From NCBI RefSeq assembly GCF_002850745.1, contig NZ_KZ559468.1:242208-306207 (forward strand): a stretch of 64,000 nucleotides of DNA, written 5' to 3'. Both the position numbers and the translations under genes were made by a program. Of the stretch, positions 34,073 through 41,796 are shown piece by piece. The notes beneath the pieces are model-generated. The model had not been told where the DNA came from and searched no databases. It was given only the letters and a program-made list of their open reading frames with translations. Source of the DNA: Nonomuraea indica. GTDB lineage: Bacteria > Actinomycetota > Actinomycetes > Streptosporangiales > Streptosporangiaceae. Numbering within the stretch: the first letter of the stretch is position 1; every line of letters starts with the position of its first letter.

Positions 34073-35102
34073 GCGCGGTCTCCAGCTCGGCGGCGGGGCG
34101 GCGCGGCGCACGGGCGACGAACGGCCCGTAGCCGAGCCTGATGATCATCTGCACGTGGCCGCGCCGATGGTGGGGGTCCCTGCGGTGGCGCATGTCCCGC
34201 AGGTCGAGGGGCTGGTTGAGGAACGACGCCGACACCCCGTGCCGGGCGGCCGTGAGCAGCACGCGTTGCAGCGCCTGCCCGGCGCGCAGCCAGTCGAGCG
34301 GCCGGTCACCCTGCGTGGTCAGCACCGCGAGCTGCGGCCGCGGCTCGAACCTGGCCCGGCCGGTGCGCTGCCCGAAGTCGCGCACCGGGGCGAGGTCGCC
34401 CGCCGGGCGCGGGCCGCGCACGTGCGCGGGGATGCCGTCGGCGTGGGCGCCCGGCATCGTCCAGGCGGCCAGCTCGGCCCGGTAGTCGGCGTCGTGCGAG
34501 AGCTCCTCCTCGGCGAGCGCCGCGAACTCCAGGGTGTCGGCCGTGGCGTGCCGGTCGAGCGGCAGCAGGTTGGCCCCCTCTCTGGAGGCGGCGATGCGCA
34601 GCTCGGCCAGCACCGCCGGCGGCACCCGCCGGTCCTCGAACGGCTCGCGGTTGGTGCGGCGCGTCCAGATCAGGTCGTACAGCTCGCGGTGCCGGCCGGT
34701 GGCCGGGCGCCTGTCGCCCAGGCGCACGGTCGCCAGCAGGCCCGGGTCGAGCTCCGGGTCGGGCAGCAGCCACACGGCCGGGCGCAGCCCCGCCGCGCAG
34801 ACCGCGAGCCGCAGGTTGAACAGGGCCGCGCCGCAGCTCACGTGCTGCGAACGGCCGCGCGGGTCGCTGACCCGCAGCCGCCGGTCGGGATCCGCCAGCA
34901 ACTCCACGAACTCGCGCCGCACGACCGCGAAGCGCCACGGCTGGGTGTTGAGCGCCGACGGCGCCTGGCCCGCCGCGACGAGCAGCCTGCGCACGCCCAG
35001 CTCCGAGGCGAGCGGATGCGCGTACGCGGTGACGCGGGCGGGGCGGGCGGCGTGCTGGCCGGTGTGCTGGCCGATGTGCTGGGCGGCCGGGGGAGTGGAC
35101 AT
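34065..35102 (-). CDS. Acg family nitroreductase-like protein
   Basis: 345 residues; ATG 35102 has GGAGG 6 nt upstream, whereas the longer frame to 35276 lacks a ribosome site and family similarity. The fold is a duplicated nitroreductase of the Acg type: VRRLLVAAGQAPSALNTQPWRF, DPRGRSQHVSCGAALFNLRLA and a C-terminal RAGQALQRVLLTAARHGVSASFLNQPLDL. M. tuberculosis Acg proteins (Rv2032, Rv3131) belong to the DosR regulon and appear to bind or store FMN rather than reduce nitro compounds. A second copy lies at 37778-38764, the two flanking cydAB. A DevR-type box lies 71 bp upstream. Confidence 0.87.
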   Translation of the reverse strand: MSTPPAAQHIGQHTGQHAARPARVTAYAHPLASELGVRRLLVAAGQAPSALNTQPWRFAVVRREFVELLADPDRRLRVSDPRGRSQHVSCGAALFNLRLAVCAAGLRPAVWLLPDPELDPGLLATVRLGDRRPATGRHRELYDLIWTRRTNREPFEDRRVPPAVLAELRIAASREGANLLPLDRHATADTLEFAALAEEELSHDADYRAELAAWTMPGAHADGIPAHVRGPRPAGDLAPVRDFGQRTGRARFEPRPQLAVLTTQGDRPLDWLRAGQALQRVLLTAARHGVSASFLNQPLDLRDMRHRRDPHHRRGHVQMIIRLGYGPFVARAPRRPAAELETARV

Positions 35103-35150
35103 GACGCACCTCCTGCCGCAGAGCCTTTCGCGGACCCCCGGGCCCCGGCA

Positions 35151-35187
35151 GAGCCGGACGGCCCTGCCGGCAGGTGCCGAAAGTCCC
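35151..35187 (-). promoter_or_regulatory. DevR-type box(es) upstream of the first nitroreductase gene
   Basis: On the minus strand GGGACTTTCGGCACC (35187 to 35173) is a clear box. GGGCCGTCCGGCTC (35164 to 35151) follows at 23-bp spacing and resembles the ATPase box GGGCCCTTCGGCTC at 12 of 14. Confidence 0.55.
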
Positions 35188-35255
35188 ACGCCAGGACACC
35201 CCCGGCACGCCGTGGTGGCGCAGGTCACGGGCCTGCCGGCCACGGACGTCGGGTT

Positions 35256-35269
35256 GGGACCAAGGTCCC
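35256..35269 (+). promoter_or_regulatory. DevR-type box upstream of cydA
   Basis: GGGACCAAGGTCCC, a perfect 6-2-6 palindrome preceded by TT, agreeing with the DosR consensus TTSGGGACTWWAGTCCCSAA except for C/G at the positions next to the centre. It ends 59 bp before the cydA ATG. A weak second element GTGACGGGCGACCC starts 23 bp later (35279). Confidence 0.7.
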
Positions 35270-35328
35270 GCCGCACGCGTGACGGGCGACCCTACGGATG
35301 GCCCGTGACCTGGCCGATCCTTGCTGCC

Positions 35329-36705
35329 ATGGATGTCCTCGACCTCTCCCGCTGGCAGTTCGGCATCACGACCGTCTACCACTTCCTCTTCGTTCCCCTG
35401 ACGATCGGCCTGTCGATCCTCGTGGCCGGGCTGCAGACCGCCTGGCACCGCACCGGGAAGCCCGAATACCTGAAGCTGACCAAGTTCTTCGGGAAGCTCT
35501 TCCTGATCAACTTCGCGATGGGCGTGGTGACGGGCATCGTGCAGGAGTTCCAGTTCGGGATGAACTGGAGCGCCTACTCGCGCTTCGTGGGCGACGTGTT
35601 CGGGGCGCCGCTGGCCATGGAGGGGCTCATCGCGTTCTTCCTGGAGTCCACGTTCCTCGGCCTGTGGATCTTCGGGTGGGACAAGCTGTCGCCGCGCCTG
35701 CACCTGGCCACGATCTGGCTGGCCGCCATCGGCACCAACATCTCCGCCTACTTCATCCTCGCGGCCAACTCGTGGATGCAGCACCCGGTCGGCTACCGGA
35801 TCAACAACGGCAGGGCCGAGCTCACCGACATCTGGGCCGTGCTCACCAACTCCACCACCCTCGTCACCTTCCCCCACGTGATCTTCGGCGCGTTCCTCAC
35901 CGCCGCCGCGTTCGTGCTGGGCATCAGCGCCTGGTTCATGCTGCGCAGGCGCGAGGAGGGCACGTTCCGGATCTCCGCCCGGCTCGCGCTGGTCGTCGCC
36001 CTGGTCTCCGCCGTCGGCGTGTCGTTCTCCGGCCACTGGCAGGCGCAGATCATGACGGAGCAGCAGCCGATGAAGATGGCCGCCGCCGAGGCGCTGTGGG
36101 AGGACGAGCGGTCGGCCGGCTTCTCGCTGTTCGCCATCGGCGACGTCGAGAACGGGCGCAACCACGTCAACCTGCAGATCCCGTACGGCCTGAGCCTGCT
36201 GTCCACCAACACCCTGGACGGCGAGGTCGAGGGCATCAACGACATCCAGGAACGCTACGAGGCGCTCTACGGCCCCGGCGACTACCGGCCGGTCGTCGGC
36301 CTGGCCTACTGGTCGTTCCGCCTCATGATCGGGTTCGGGGCGCTGTCGGCGCTGCTCGCGCTGGCCGGGCTCTGGCTGACCAGGCGCGGCAGGCTGCCCG
36401 CGGGCCGGTGGTTCCACCGGCTGGCCATCGCGGGCATCGCCCTGCCGTTCCTGGCCAACAGCCTCGGCTGGATCTTCACCGAGATGGGCCGCCAGCCGTG
36501 GACCGTCTTCGGCCTGATGCGCACCGCCGCCGCCGTCTCCCCGAACGCGGACGTCCCCTCCGTGGCCATCACCCTCGTCGGCTTCACCCTCGTCTACGCG
36601 GTGCTCGCGATCATCGAGGTGCGGCTGCTGCTCAAGTACATCCGGATCGGGCCACAGGAGGACCGGCCCGAGGCCGAGCCGGCCGTCCCTCTCCTGTCCT
36701 ACTGA
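35329..36705 (+). CDS. cydA: Cytochrome bd ubiquinol/menaquinol oxidase subunit I
   Basis: 458 residues with nine hydrophobic segments. Heme ligands are visible: His18 (TTVYHFLFVPLTIG), His183 (TFPHVIFGAF) and Met386 (GWIFTEMGRQPW), with acidic residues Glu98 and Glu106 in AMEGLIAFFLEST. The Q-loop is of the short type found in actinobacteria and Gram-positives. The enzyme oxidises quinol and reduces oxygen with very high affinity without proton pumping, suiting low oxygen. cydB follows after 25 bp; cydCD are not in the window. The strongest DevR-type palindrome in the window lies 59 bp upstream. Confidence 0.97.
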   Translation: MDVLDLSRWQFGITTVYHFLFVPLTIGLSILVAGLQTAWHRTGKPEYLKLTKFFGKLFLINFAMGVVTGIVQEFQFGMNWSAYSRFVGDVFGAPLAMEGLIAFFLESTFLGLWIFGWDKLSPRLHLATIWLAAIGTNISAYFILAANSWMQHPVGYRINNGRAELTDIWAVLTNSTTLVTFPHVIFGAFLTAAAFVLGISAWFMLRRREEGTFRISARLALVVALVSAVGVSFSGHWQAQIMTEQQPMKMAAAEALWEDERSAGFSLFAIGDVENGRNHVNLQIPYGLSLLSTNTLDGEVEGINDIQERYEALYGPGDYRPVVGLAYWSFRLMIGFGALSALLALAGLWLTRRGRLPAGRWFHRLAIAGIALPFLANSLGWIFTEMGRQPWTVFGLMRTAAAVSPNADVPSVAITLVGFTLVYAVLAIIEVRLLLKYIRIGPQEDRPEAEPAVPLLSY

Positions 36706-36730
36706 CCGCCCGCCCTGACCGAGGACTGCC

Positions 36731-37696
36731 ATGGAACTCACCACCGTCTGGTTCATCCTGATCGCCGTCCTGTGGACCGGCTACTTCGTCCTGGAGGGAT
36801 TCGACTTCGGGGTCGGCATCCTGCTGCCGTTCCTGTCCCGTGACGACACCGAGCGGCGCGCCGTGGTGCGCACCATCGGCCCGGTGTGGGACGGCAACGA
36901 GGTGTGGCTGCTGGTGGCCGGCGGCGCCACGTTCGCCGCGTTCCCCGAGTGGTACGCCACCCTGTTCAGCGGCTTCTACCTGCCCCTGTTCCTCATCCTG
37001 CTCGCGCTCATCATGCGCGGCGTGGCGCTGGAGTACCGCGGCAAGAGCGACAGCACCCGAGGCTGGGACCGCGCCTTCTTCTGGGGCTCCCTCGTGCCGG
37101 CCCTGCTGTGGGGCGTCGCGTTCGCCAACATCGTCGCCGGTGTCCCGCTGGACGCCGACCACGAGTACACCGGCACCCTGTTCACCCTGCTGACCCCGTA
37201 CGCGCTGCTCGGCGGGCTGGCCACGCTGCTGCTGTTCACCCAGCACGGCGCCGTGTTCCTGGCGCTGCGCACCACCGGCGAGCTCAGGGGGCGCGCGGTC
37301 CGCGCGGCGCGCCTGCTCGCCCCCGCGACGATGCTCGTGGTGACCGCCTTCCTCCTGCTCGCCAGGTCCGGCGCGCTGTCCTGGGCCGCGGTGGGCGTGG
37401 CCTTCGCCGGCATGCTCGGCGCGCTGCTCGCCACCGTCTCGGGACGCGACGGGTGGGCGTTCACGGCCAGCGCGGTGGCCATCGTCGGGTTCGCCGCCGC
37501 CCTGTTCACCAGCCTGTGGCCGAACGTGATGCCGGCCCTCGACCCCGCCAACAGCCTGACCGTCACCAACGCCGCCTCCAACCCGTACACGCTCACCGTG
37601 ATGACGTGGGTGGCCGGCATCTTCACGCCGGTGGTCCTCGGCTACCAGGCGTGGACGTACTGGGTCTTCCGCCGCCGCGTCACCGGGACCGTGTGA
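36731..37696 (+). CDS. cydB: Cytochrome bd oxidase subunit II
   Basis: 321 residues, about eight to nine membrane segments. Family motifs include TVWFILIAVLWTGYFVLEGFDFGVGILLPFL, GPVWDGNEVWLLVAGGATFAAFPEWYATLFSGFY and RGVALEYRGK. It carries no heme ligands but stabilises CydA. It lies 25 bp after cydA and surely shares its transcript. Its 3' end carries the sequence GGGACCGTGTGACCC (37685-37699), which may double as an upstream DevR-type half box for the next gene. Confidence 0.96.
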   Translation: MELTTVWFILIAVLWTGYFVLEGFDFGVGILLPFLSRDDTERRAVVRTIGPVWDGNEVWLLVAGGATFAAFPEWYATLFSGFYLPLFLILLALIMRGVALEYRGKSDSTRGWDRAFFWGSLVPALLWGVAFANIVAGVPLDADHEYTGTLFTLLTPYALLGGLATLLLFTQHGAVFLALRTTGELRGRAVRAARLLAPATMLVVTAFLLLARSGALSWAAVGVAFAGMLGALLATVSGRDGWAFTASAVAIVGFAAALFTSLWPNVMPALDPANSLTVTNAASNPYTLTVMTWVAGIFTPVVLGYQAWTYWVFRRRVTGTV

Positions 37697-37721
37697 CCCG
37701 GCCGGGCGGGACCTTCGGCCC
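37685..37721 (+). promoter_or_regulatory. DevR-type box(es) upstream of the second nitroreductase gene
   Basis: GGGACCTTCGGCCC (37708-37721) ends 56 bp before the ATG. GGGACCGTGTGACCC starts 23 bp upstream at 37685 and overlaps the cydB stop codon. Confidence 0.6.
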
Positions 37722-37777
37722 TGCCCGGCCCCGGCGGCCCGTGATGGGCTGGAGTCGACACCACAGGAGGTGCTGCG

Positions 37778-38764
37778 ATGATCACCAGGACGACGCAGGA
37801 CAGGGATCGCGCCATCCACAGCGCGCTGGAGGCCGCCCGGTGGGCGCCGTCGGTGCACAACACGCAGCCGTGGTCGTTCGCCGTCTCGGGCGGCGAGATC
37901 AGCCTGCGCGCCGACGTGGAGCGCAAGCTCCGGATGGGCGACCCGTCCGGCCGCGAACTGCTGATCAGCTGCGGCGCCGCCCTGTTCACCATCCGCACCG
38001 CGCTGCGCTGCGAGGGGTTCGAGCCGATCGTGCGGGTGCTGCCCGACCCCGACCGGCCGTCCCTGGTGGCCACGATCTCTCCGGGCGAGGCGGTCGACGC
38101 CGACGAGCACACCCGCGCCCTCGGCCAGCAGATCGAGCGGCGCCGCACCCACCGGGCCGGTTTCACCGACCTGCCCGTGCCGGAGCGCCTGGTCGACGCC
38201 CTGACGCGGGAGGCGCGCGCGGAGGGCGCGAAGCTCACGCCGGTCGGCTCGCCCGAGGCGGTGGAGATCGTCGCCGCGCTCACCCGCGCGGCCCAGGCGG
38301 CCCAGTCGGCGGACCGGGTGCTCACCCTGGAGGTCATCCGCTGGGCCCGCCCGCCGGGCAGCACGCGGACGGACGGCGTCCCCGCCGACGCCTACCCCCG
38401 TTCGGCGCCGCACACCGACCCGTACTTCGCGCAGCGTGACTACGCCTGGCGGCACGAGTGGGGCGCCGAGGGCGGCCAGGAGCAGACCACCGCGACGGGC
38501 GTGGTCGCCCTGCTGACGACGCGCGGCGACACCCGTGAGGAGTGGATCGCCGCCGGTCAGGCGCTCCAGCGCGTCCTGCTGGACGCCTGCGCCCACGGCG
38601 TCAGCGCCGCCTTCCACACCCAGGCGCTGGAGATGTACCACCTGCGCGAGTTCCTCCGCCAGGAGGTGTGCGGCCACGAGTACCCGCAGATGATCATGCG
38701 GCTGGGCATCACGTTCGACGACGGCCACAGCGTCCGGCGCTCCTTGCCGGAGGTGCTCGGCTGA
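37778..38764 (+). CDS. Acg family nitroreductase-like protein
   Basis: 328 residues, ATG preceded by ACAGGAGGT. Same fold as the gene at 34065-35102: ALEAARWAPSVHNTQPWSF, GDPSGRELLISCGAALFTIRTAL and AAGQALQRVLLDACAHGVSAAFHTQALEM. The protein likely binds FMN; whether it is a reductase, a flavin store or a persistence factor is open, as for the mycobacterial Acg group. It follows cydAB by 81 bp with its own DevR-type box, and precedes the sensor kinase gene after a repeat and hairpin. Confidence 0.88.
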   Translation: MITRTTQDRDRAIHSALEAARWAPSVHNTQPWSFAVSGGEISLRADVERKLRMGDPSGRELLISCGAALFTIRTALRCEGFEPIVRVLPDPDRPSLVATISPGEAVDADEHTRALGQQIERRRTHRAGFTDLPVPERLVDALTREARAEGAKLTPVGSPEAVEIVAALTRAAQAAQSADRVLTLEVIRWARPPGSTRTDGVPADAYPRSAPHTDPYFAQRDYAWRHEWGAEGGQEQTTATGVVALLTTRGDTREEWIAAGQALQRVLLDACAHGVSAAFHTQALEMYHLREFLRQEVCGHEYPQMIMRLGITFDDGHSVRRSLPEVLG

Positions 38765-38818
38765 GCCCGGCGGCCCCTCCCGTCCGGGGTGCCGGGCTGA
38801 GCCCGGCGGCCCCTCCCG
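38759..38818 (+). repeat. Direct repeat after the nitroreductase gene
   Basis: Two identical 24-bp copies starting GGCTGAGCCCGG at 38759-38782 and 38795-38818, period 36. The first copy includes the nitroreductase stop codon. Confidence 0.7.
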
Positions 38819-38842
38819 CGCCCACCCCGCCCGAGGTGGGCG
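38819..38842 (+). terminator. Hairpin upstream of the sensor kinase gene
   Basis: CGCCCACC and GGTGGGCG form an 8-bp stem with an 8-nt loop, 55 bp after the nitroreductase stop and 29 bp before the kinase start. Confidence 0.45.
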
Positions 38843-38871
38843 TCGCCGTGCGGTGATGCGACACTGATCGT

Positions 38872-40560
38872 ATGACGCAAGGTGACCACAGCCCGCTCAT
38901 GCCCACGATGCGGCTCGACGAGTTGCTGGCGGAGCTCCAGATCCGGCTCAACGCCGTGCTGGCGACCCGTGACCGGGTGCACGCGTTGATGGAGGCCGTC
39001 GTCTCCGTCGGCAGCGACCTCGACCTGGAGACCGTGCTGCGGCGCATCGTGGAGACGGCGACGAAGCTCGTGGACGCCAGTTACGGCGCGTTGGGCGTGG
39101 TCGGCCAGGAGCACACCCTCCTGCAGTTCATCCCGGTGGGGCTGAGCGAGGAGGAGATCGCCCGTATCGAGCACTGGCCGCACGGCCTGGGACTGCTCGG
39201 GCTCCTGATCAAGGACGCCCGGCCGCTGCGGCTCGGCCGCATCGCCGACCACCCCGAGTCCTACGGGTTCCCGCCGGGTCACCCGCCCATGGGCACGTTC
39301 CTCGGCGTGCCGGTGCGCGTGCGCGACGAGGTGTTCGGCAACCTCTACCTCACCGAGAAGCGTGGCGGCGGCGAGTTCGACGAGGAGGACGAGGCCATCG
39401 TCATCGCGCTGGCCACCGCGGCCGGCGTCGCCATCGAGAACGCCCGCCTGTACGAGGAGTCGCGCCGCCGCGAGACCTGGCTGCAGGCCTCCTCCGAGGT
39501 CACCACCAGCCTGCTGTCCGGCGCCGACCGCAGCGGGGTGCTGGCCATGATGGCCGGCCGCGCCCGCCAGATGAGCGACGCCGACCTGGTGCAGATCCTG
39601 CTGCCGGACCCCGCCGGCGGCAGCCTGTCGGTGGAGTTCGTGGAGGGGGAGCTGTCCGACGACGTGGCGGGCCTGACCTTCGAGCTGGCCGCCAGCACCG
39701 CCGGCGAGGTGTACACCAGCGGCCGGCCGGTGGCGGCCGGAGACCTGCTCGACTCCGAGTCCCCGCTGCGCGGGATGGGCTTCGGGCCCGAGCTGCTCAT
39801 GCCGATCGGCTCCGGCGAGACCGTACGCGGCGTGCTCGCCCTGGCCAAGCGGTCCGGCCGGCTGCCGTTCAGCGCTTCCGACCTGCGCATGCTGGAGGCG
39901 TTCGCCGGCCAGGCGGCGGTCGCGCTGGAGCTCGCCGAGGCGCGCCGGCACGCCGAACGGCTGACCCTGCTGGAGGACCGCGACCGCATCGCCAAGGACC
40001 TGCACGACGTGGTCATCCAGCGGCTGTTCGCCACCGCCATGACGCTCATGAGCACGGTCCGGCTGGTCGAGCGGCCGGAGGCGTCCAGCCGGCTGCAGCA
40101 CGCCATCGACGAGCTGGACGAGACGATCCGGCAGATCCGGTCCACCATCTTCGCGCTGCAGTCGGTGCCCGACGAGCACGCGCCCAGCCTGCGGGCCAGG
40201 GTCGTCGAGCTGGTCGAGGCGTCGCGCGGCCATCTCGGCTTCATGCCGGGCCTGCGGATGGAGGGCCAGCTCGACAACCGGGTGCCGGAGGAGGTCGCCG
40301 AGCACCTGCTGGCGGTGCTGCGCGAGGCGCTGTCCAACGTGGTGCGCCACGCCAAGGCGTCCAAGGCCGAGGTGTCGGTGGAGGTGCAGGGCGAGACGCT
40401 GACACTCGTCGTCCGCGACGACGGCGTCGGCCTGCCGGAGCAGGGCCGCCGCAGCGGGCTGCGCAACATGGAGGAACGGGCGACCAGCCTGGGCGGCTCC
40501 TTCGAGATCAGCTCTCCGGAATCTGGGGGAGCCGCACTCCGCTGGAGCGTGCCGATCTGA
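38872..40560 (+). CDS. devS: DevS/DosS-like heme sensor histidine kinase
   Basis: 562 residues: GAF-A (about 40-195), GAF-B (about 205-355), HisKA_3 with phospho-acceptor His378 (RDRIAKDLHDVVIQRLFA) and a HATPase_c domain (NVVRHAKASKAEVSV, DDGVGLPEQ). GAF-A keeps FPPGHPPMGTFLGVPVRV with His137 at the position of DevS heme ligand His149, and Tyr159 (FGNLYLTEK) at the position of distal Tyr171. It should therefore sense oxygen, NO or CO through heme and phosphorylate DevR. The gene is not in an operon with devR: the regulator is encoded downstream on the other strand. The last 53 bp overlap the convergent pyridoxamine-oxidase-fold gene. Confidence 0.9.
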   Translation: MTQGDHSPLMPTMRLDELLAELQIRLNAVLATRDRVHALMEAVVSVGSDLDLETVLRRIVETATKLVDASYGALGVVGQEHTLLQFIPVGLSEEEIARIEHWPHGLGLLGLLIKDARPLRLGRIADHPESYGFPPGHPPMGTFLGVPVRVRDEVFGNLYLTEKRGGGEFDEEDEAIVIALATAAGVAIENARLYEESRRRETWLQASSEVTTSLLSGADRSGVLAMMAGRARQMSDADLVQILLPDPAGGSLSVEFVEGELSDDVAGLTFELAASTAGEVYTSGRPVAAGDLLDSESPLRGMGFGPELLMPIGSGETVRGVLALAKRSGRLPFSASDLRMLEAFAGQAAVALELAEARRHAERLTLLEDRDRIAKDLHDVVIQRLFATAMTLMSTVRLVERPEASSRLQHAIDELDETIRQIRSTIFALQSVPDEHAPSLRARVVELVEASRGHLGFMPGLRMEGQLDNRVPEEVAEHLLAVLREALSNVVRHAKASKAEVSVEVQGETLTLVVRDDGVGLPEQGRRSGLRNMEERATSLGGSFEISSPESGGAALRWSVPI

Positions 40561-40957
40561 TCTGGCGGCCGGTCACCTGCTCGACGTCCACCACGATGTA
40601 GTGGTCGCGCTCGCCGGGAGCCCACGCGGTCAGCGGCAGTTCCGAGAGCCGCCGGATCTCCTCGGGGTCGTGCACGGCCCTCGCGTGGCCGACGGCGGTC
40701 ACCGACCAGCCGGTGCGCTCCTCCGGGTCGAACTCGTCGACCTCGAAGGCCACGACCGCGTGCCGGGTCGCGGCGGCGAGCTTGGAGCCGGCCGCGGTCC
40801 GGATGACGACGCTCTCGCCGTCGAGCCGGAACGTGACCGGCTGCACGGCGGGCAGGGCGCGATCGGTGAACACGATCCGCCCGATCGGCGTGGAAGACAG
40901 CAGCCGCAGGCACTCCTCACGGGAAAGGACCTGCAGTCCGGACGAATCGATGGGCAT
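40508..40957 (-). CDS. Pyridoxamine 5'-phosphate oxidase-fold protein
   Basis: 149 residues. Split-barrel pattern: LSREECLRLLSSTPIGRIVFTDRALPAVQPVTFRLDGESVVIRT, VAFEVDEFDPEERTGWSVTAVGHARAV, ERDHYIVVDVEQVTGRQI. It corresponds to the barrel half of the XRE-fused proteins in this window but lacks the helix-turn-helix. Ligand may be FMN, F420 or heme; similar stand-alone proteins are DosR targets in mycobacteria. It lies between convergent devS and co-directional devR, 51 bp after the devR stop, with its own DevR-type box in that gap. Confidence 0.85.
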   Translation of the reverse strand: MPIDSSGLQVLSREECLRLLSSTPIGRIVFTDRALPAVQPVTFRLDGESVVIRTAAGSKLAAATRHAVVAFEVDEFDPEERTGWSVTAVGHARAVHDPEEIRRLSELPLTAWAPGERDHYIVVDVEQVTGRQIRSARSSGVRLPQIPES

Positions 40958-40993
40958 GTCTCCAGGATCACCGGTGGGCGGGGTGGATCCTTA

Positions 40994-41007
40994 GGGACGA
41001 AGGTCAC
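40994..41007 (-). promoter_or_regulatory. DevR-type box upstream of the pyridoxamine-oxidase-fold gene
   Basis: On the minus strand GTGACCTTCGTCCC, matching GGGACCTTCGGCCC at 12 of 14, 36 bp before the start codon and directly after the devR stop. Confidence 0.55.
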
Positions 41008-41008
41008 A

Positions 41009-41650
41009 TCATTCGCGCCGGTCGGCCCGCAGCCGGGCGGACAGAGCCGCGGCCTGGGTGCGGCGCTGCATGTTGAGCTTGGCCAGCAGGTTGGAGACGT
41101 AGTTCTTGACCGTCTTCTCGGCGAGGAACAACCGCTCGCCGATCTGCCGGTTGGTCATGCCCTCGCCGATCAGGTCGAGGATGTGGCGCTCCTGCTGCGA
41201 CAGAGCCGCCAGCGGGTCCTTCTGGGCGGCCTGGTCGCGCAGCCGCTGCAGCATCGCCGCGGTGGTCTGGGGGTCGAGCAGCGACTGCCCGGAGGCGACG
41301 GTGCGGACCGCGCCGACCAGGTCGGAGCCGTGGATCTGCTTGAGCACGTAGCCGGACGCGCCGGCCATGACCGCGTCGAACAGGGCGTCGTCGTCGGCGA
41401 AGGAGGTGAGCATGAGGCAGGCCAGCCCCGGCAGCCGCGAGCGGACCTCACGGCACACGTCGACGCCGTTGCCGTCGGGCAGGCGCACGTCGAGCACCGC
41501 CACGTCCGGCTTCAGCGCCGGGATGCGGGCGATCGCCGACTCGGCGGTGCCGGCCTCGCCGACCACCTCGATGTCGTCCTCGGAGCCGAGCAGGGCAGCC
41601 ACACCCCGTCGCACGACCTCATGATCATCGACGAGGAAGACACGAATCAT
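41009..41650 (-). CDS. devR: DevR/DosR-like response regulator (NarL family)
   Basis: 213 residues from ATG 41650; a longer frame to 41701 has no family similarity. Receiver domain: Asp8-Asp9, phosphorylation site Asp54 (VLDVRLPDGNG), Thr82 and Lys104. LuxR-type DNA-binding domain: SQQERHILDLIGEGMTNRQIGERLFLAEKTVKNYVSNLLAKLNMQRRTQAA. Lys179, Lys182 and Asn183, the base-contacting residues of M. tuberculosis DosR, occur at the same numbers. This predicts binding to GGGAC-type palindromes, many of which are present in the island. The likely kinase is the convergent DevS-like protein. A poor half box (GGGACGCAGACCAT, 41688) lies upstream and might give autoregulation. Confidence 0.92.
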   Translation of the reverse strand: MIRVFLVDDHEVVRRGVAALLGSEDDIEVVGEAGTAESAIARIPALKPDVAVLDVRLPDGNGVDVCREVRSRLPGLACLMLTSFADDDALFDAVMAGASGYVLKQIHGSDLVGAVRTVASGQSLLDPQTTAAMLQRLRDQAAQKDPLAALSQQERHILDLIGEGMTNRQIGERLFLAEKTVKNYVSNLLAKLNMQRRTQAAALSARLRADRRE

Positions 41651-41730
41651 GCCCCAGACGTTAGCGGACGTCCGACTGTGCCGGGTAGGGACGCAGACCA
41701 TCCGGGCGCGGCGTGGGGGTCACCGTCAGG

Positions 41731-41744
41731 GGGACCTTGGTGAA
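41731..41744 (+). promoter_or_regulatory. DevR-type half box upstream of the second universal stress protein gene
   Basis: GGGACCTTGGTGAA has a perfect left half and centre but a degenerate right half compared with GGGACCTTGGTCCC. It ends 52 bp before the ATG, the usual distance in this island. Confidence 0.5.
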
Positions 41745-41796
41745 TGGCCACTGTCGGGGCCGGACATGATGTCATCGAAGCTACCAAGGAGGAACC

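Noticed and set aside
31391..34141. A 916-codon plus-strand frame opposite the GNAT-ligase gene
   Set aside because: Same mirror-frame effect; no motif, and the opposite strand has a full multi-domain protein.
35102..35276. N-terminal extension of the first nitroreductase
   Set aside because: The extra residues lack family similarity, the DevR-type box would be coding, and ATG 35102 has a proper GGAGG.
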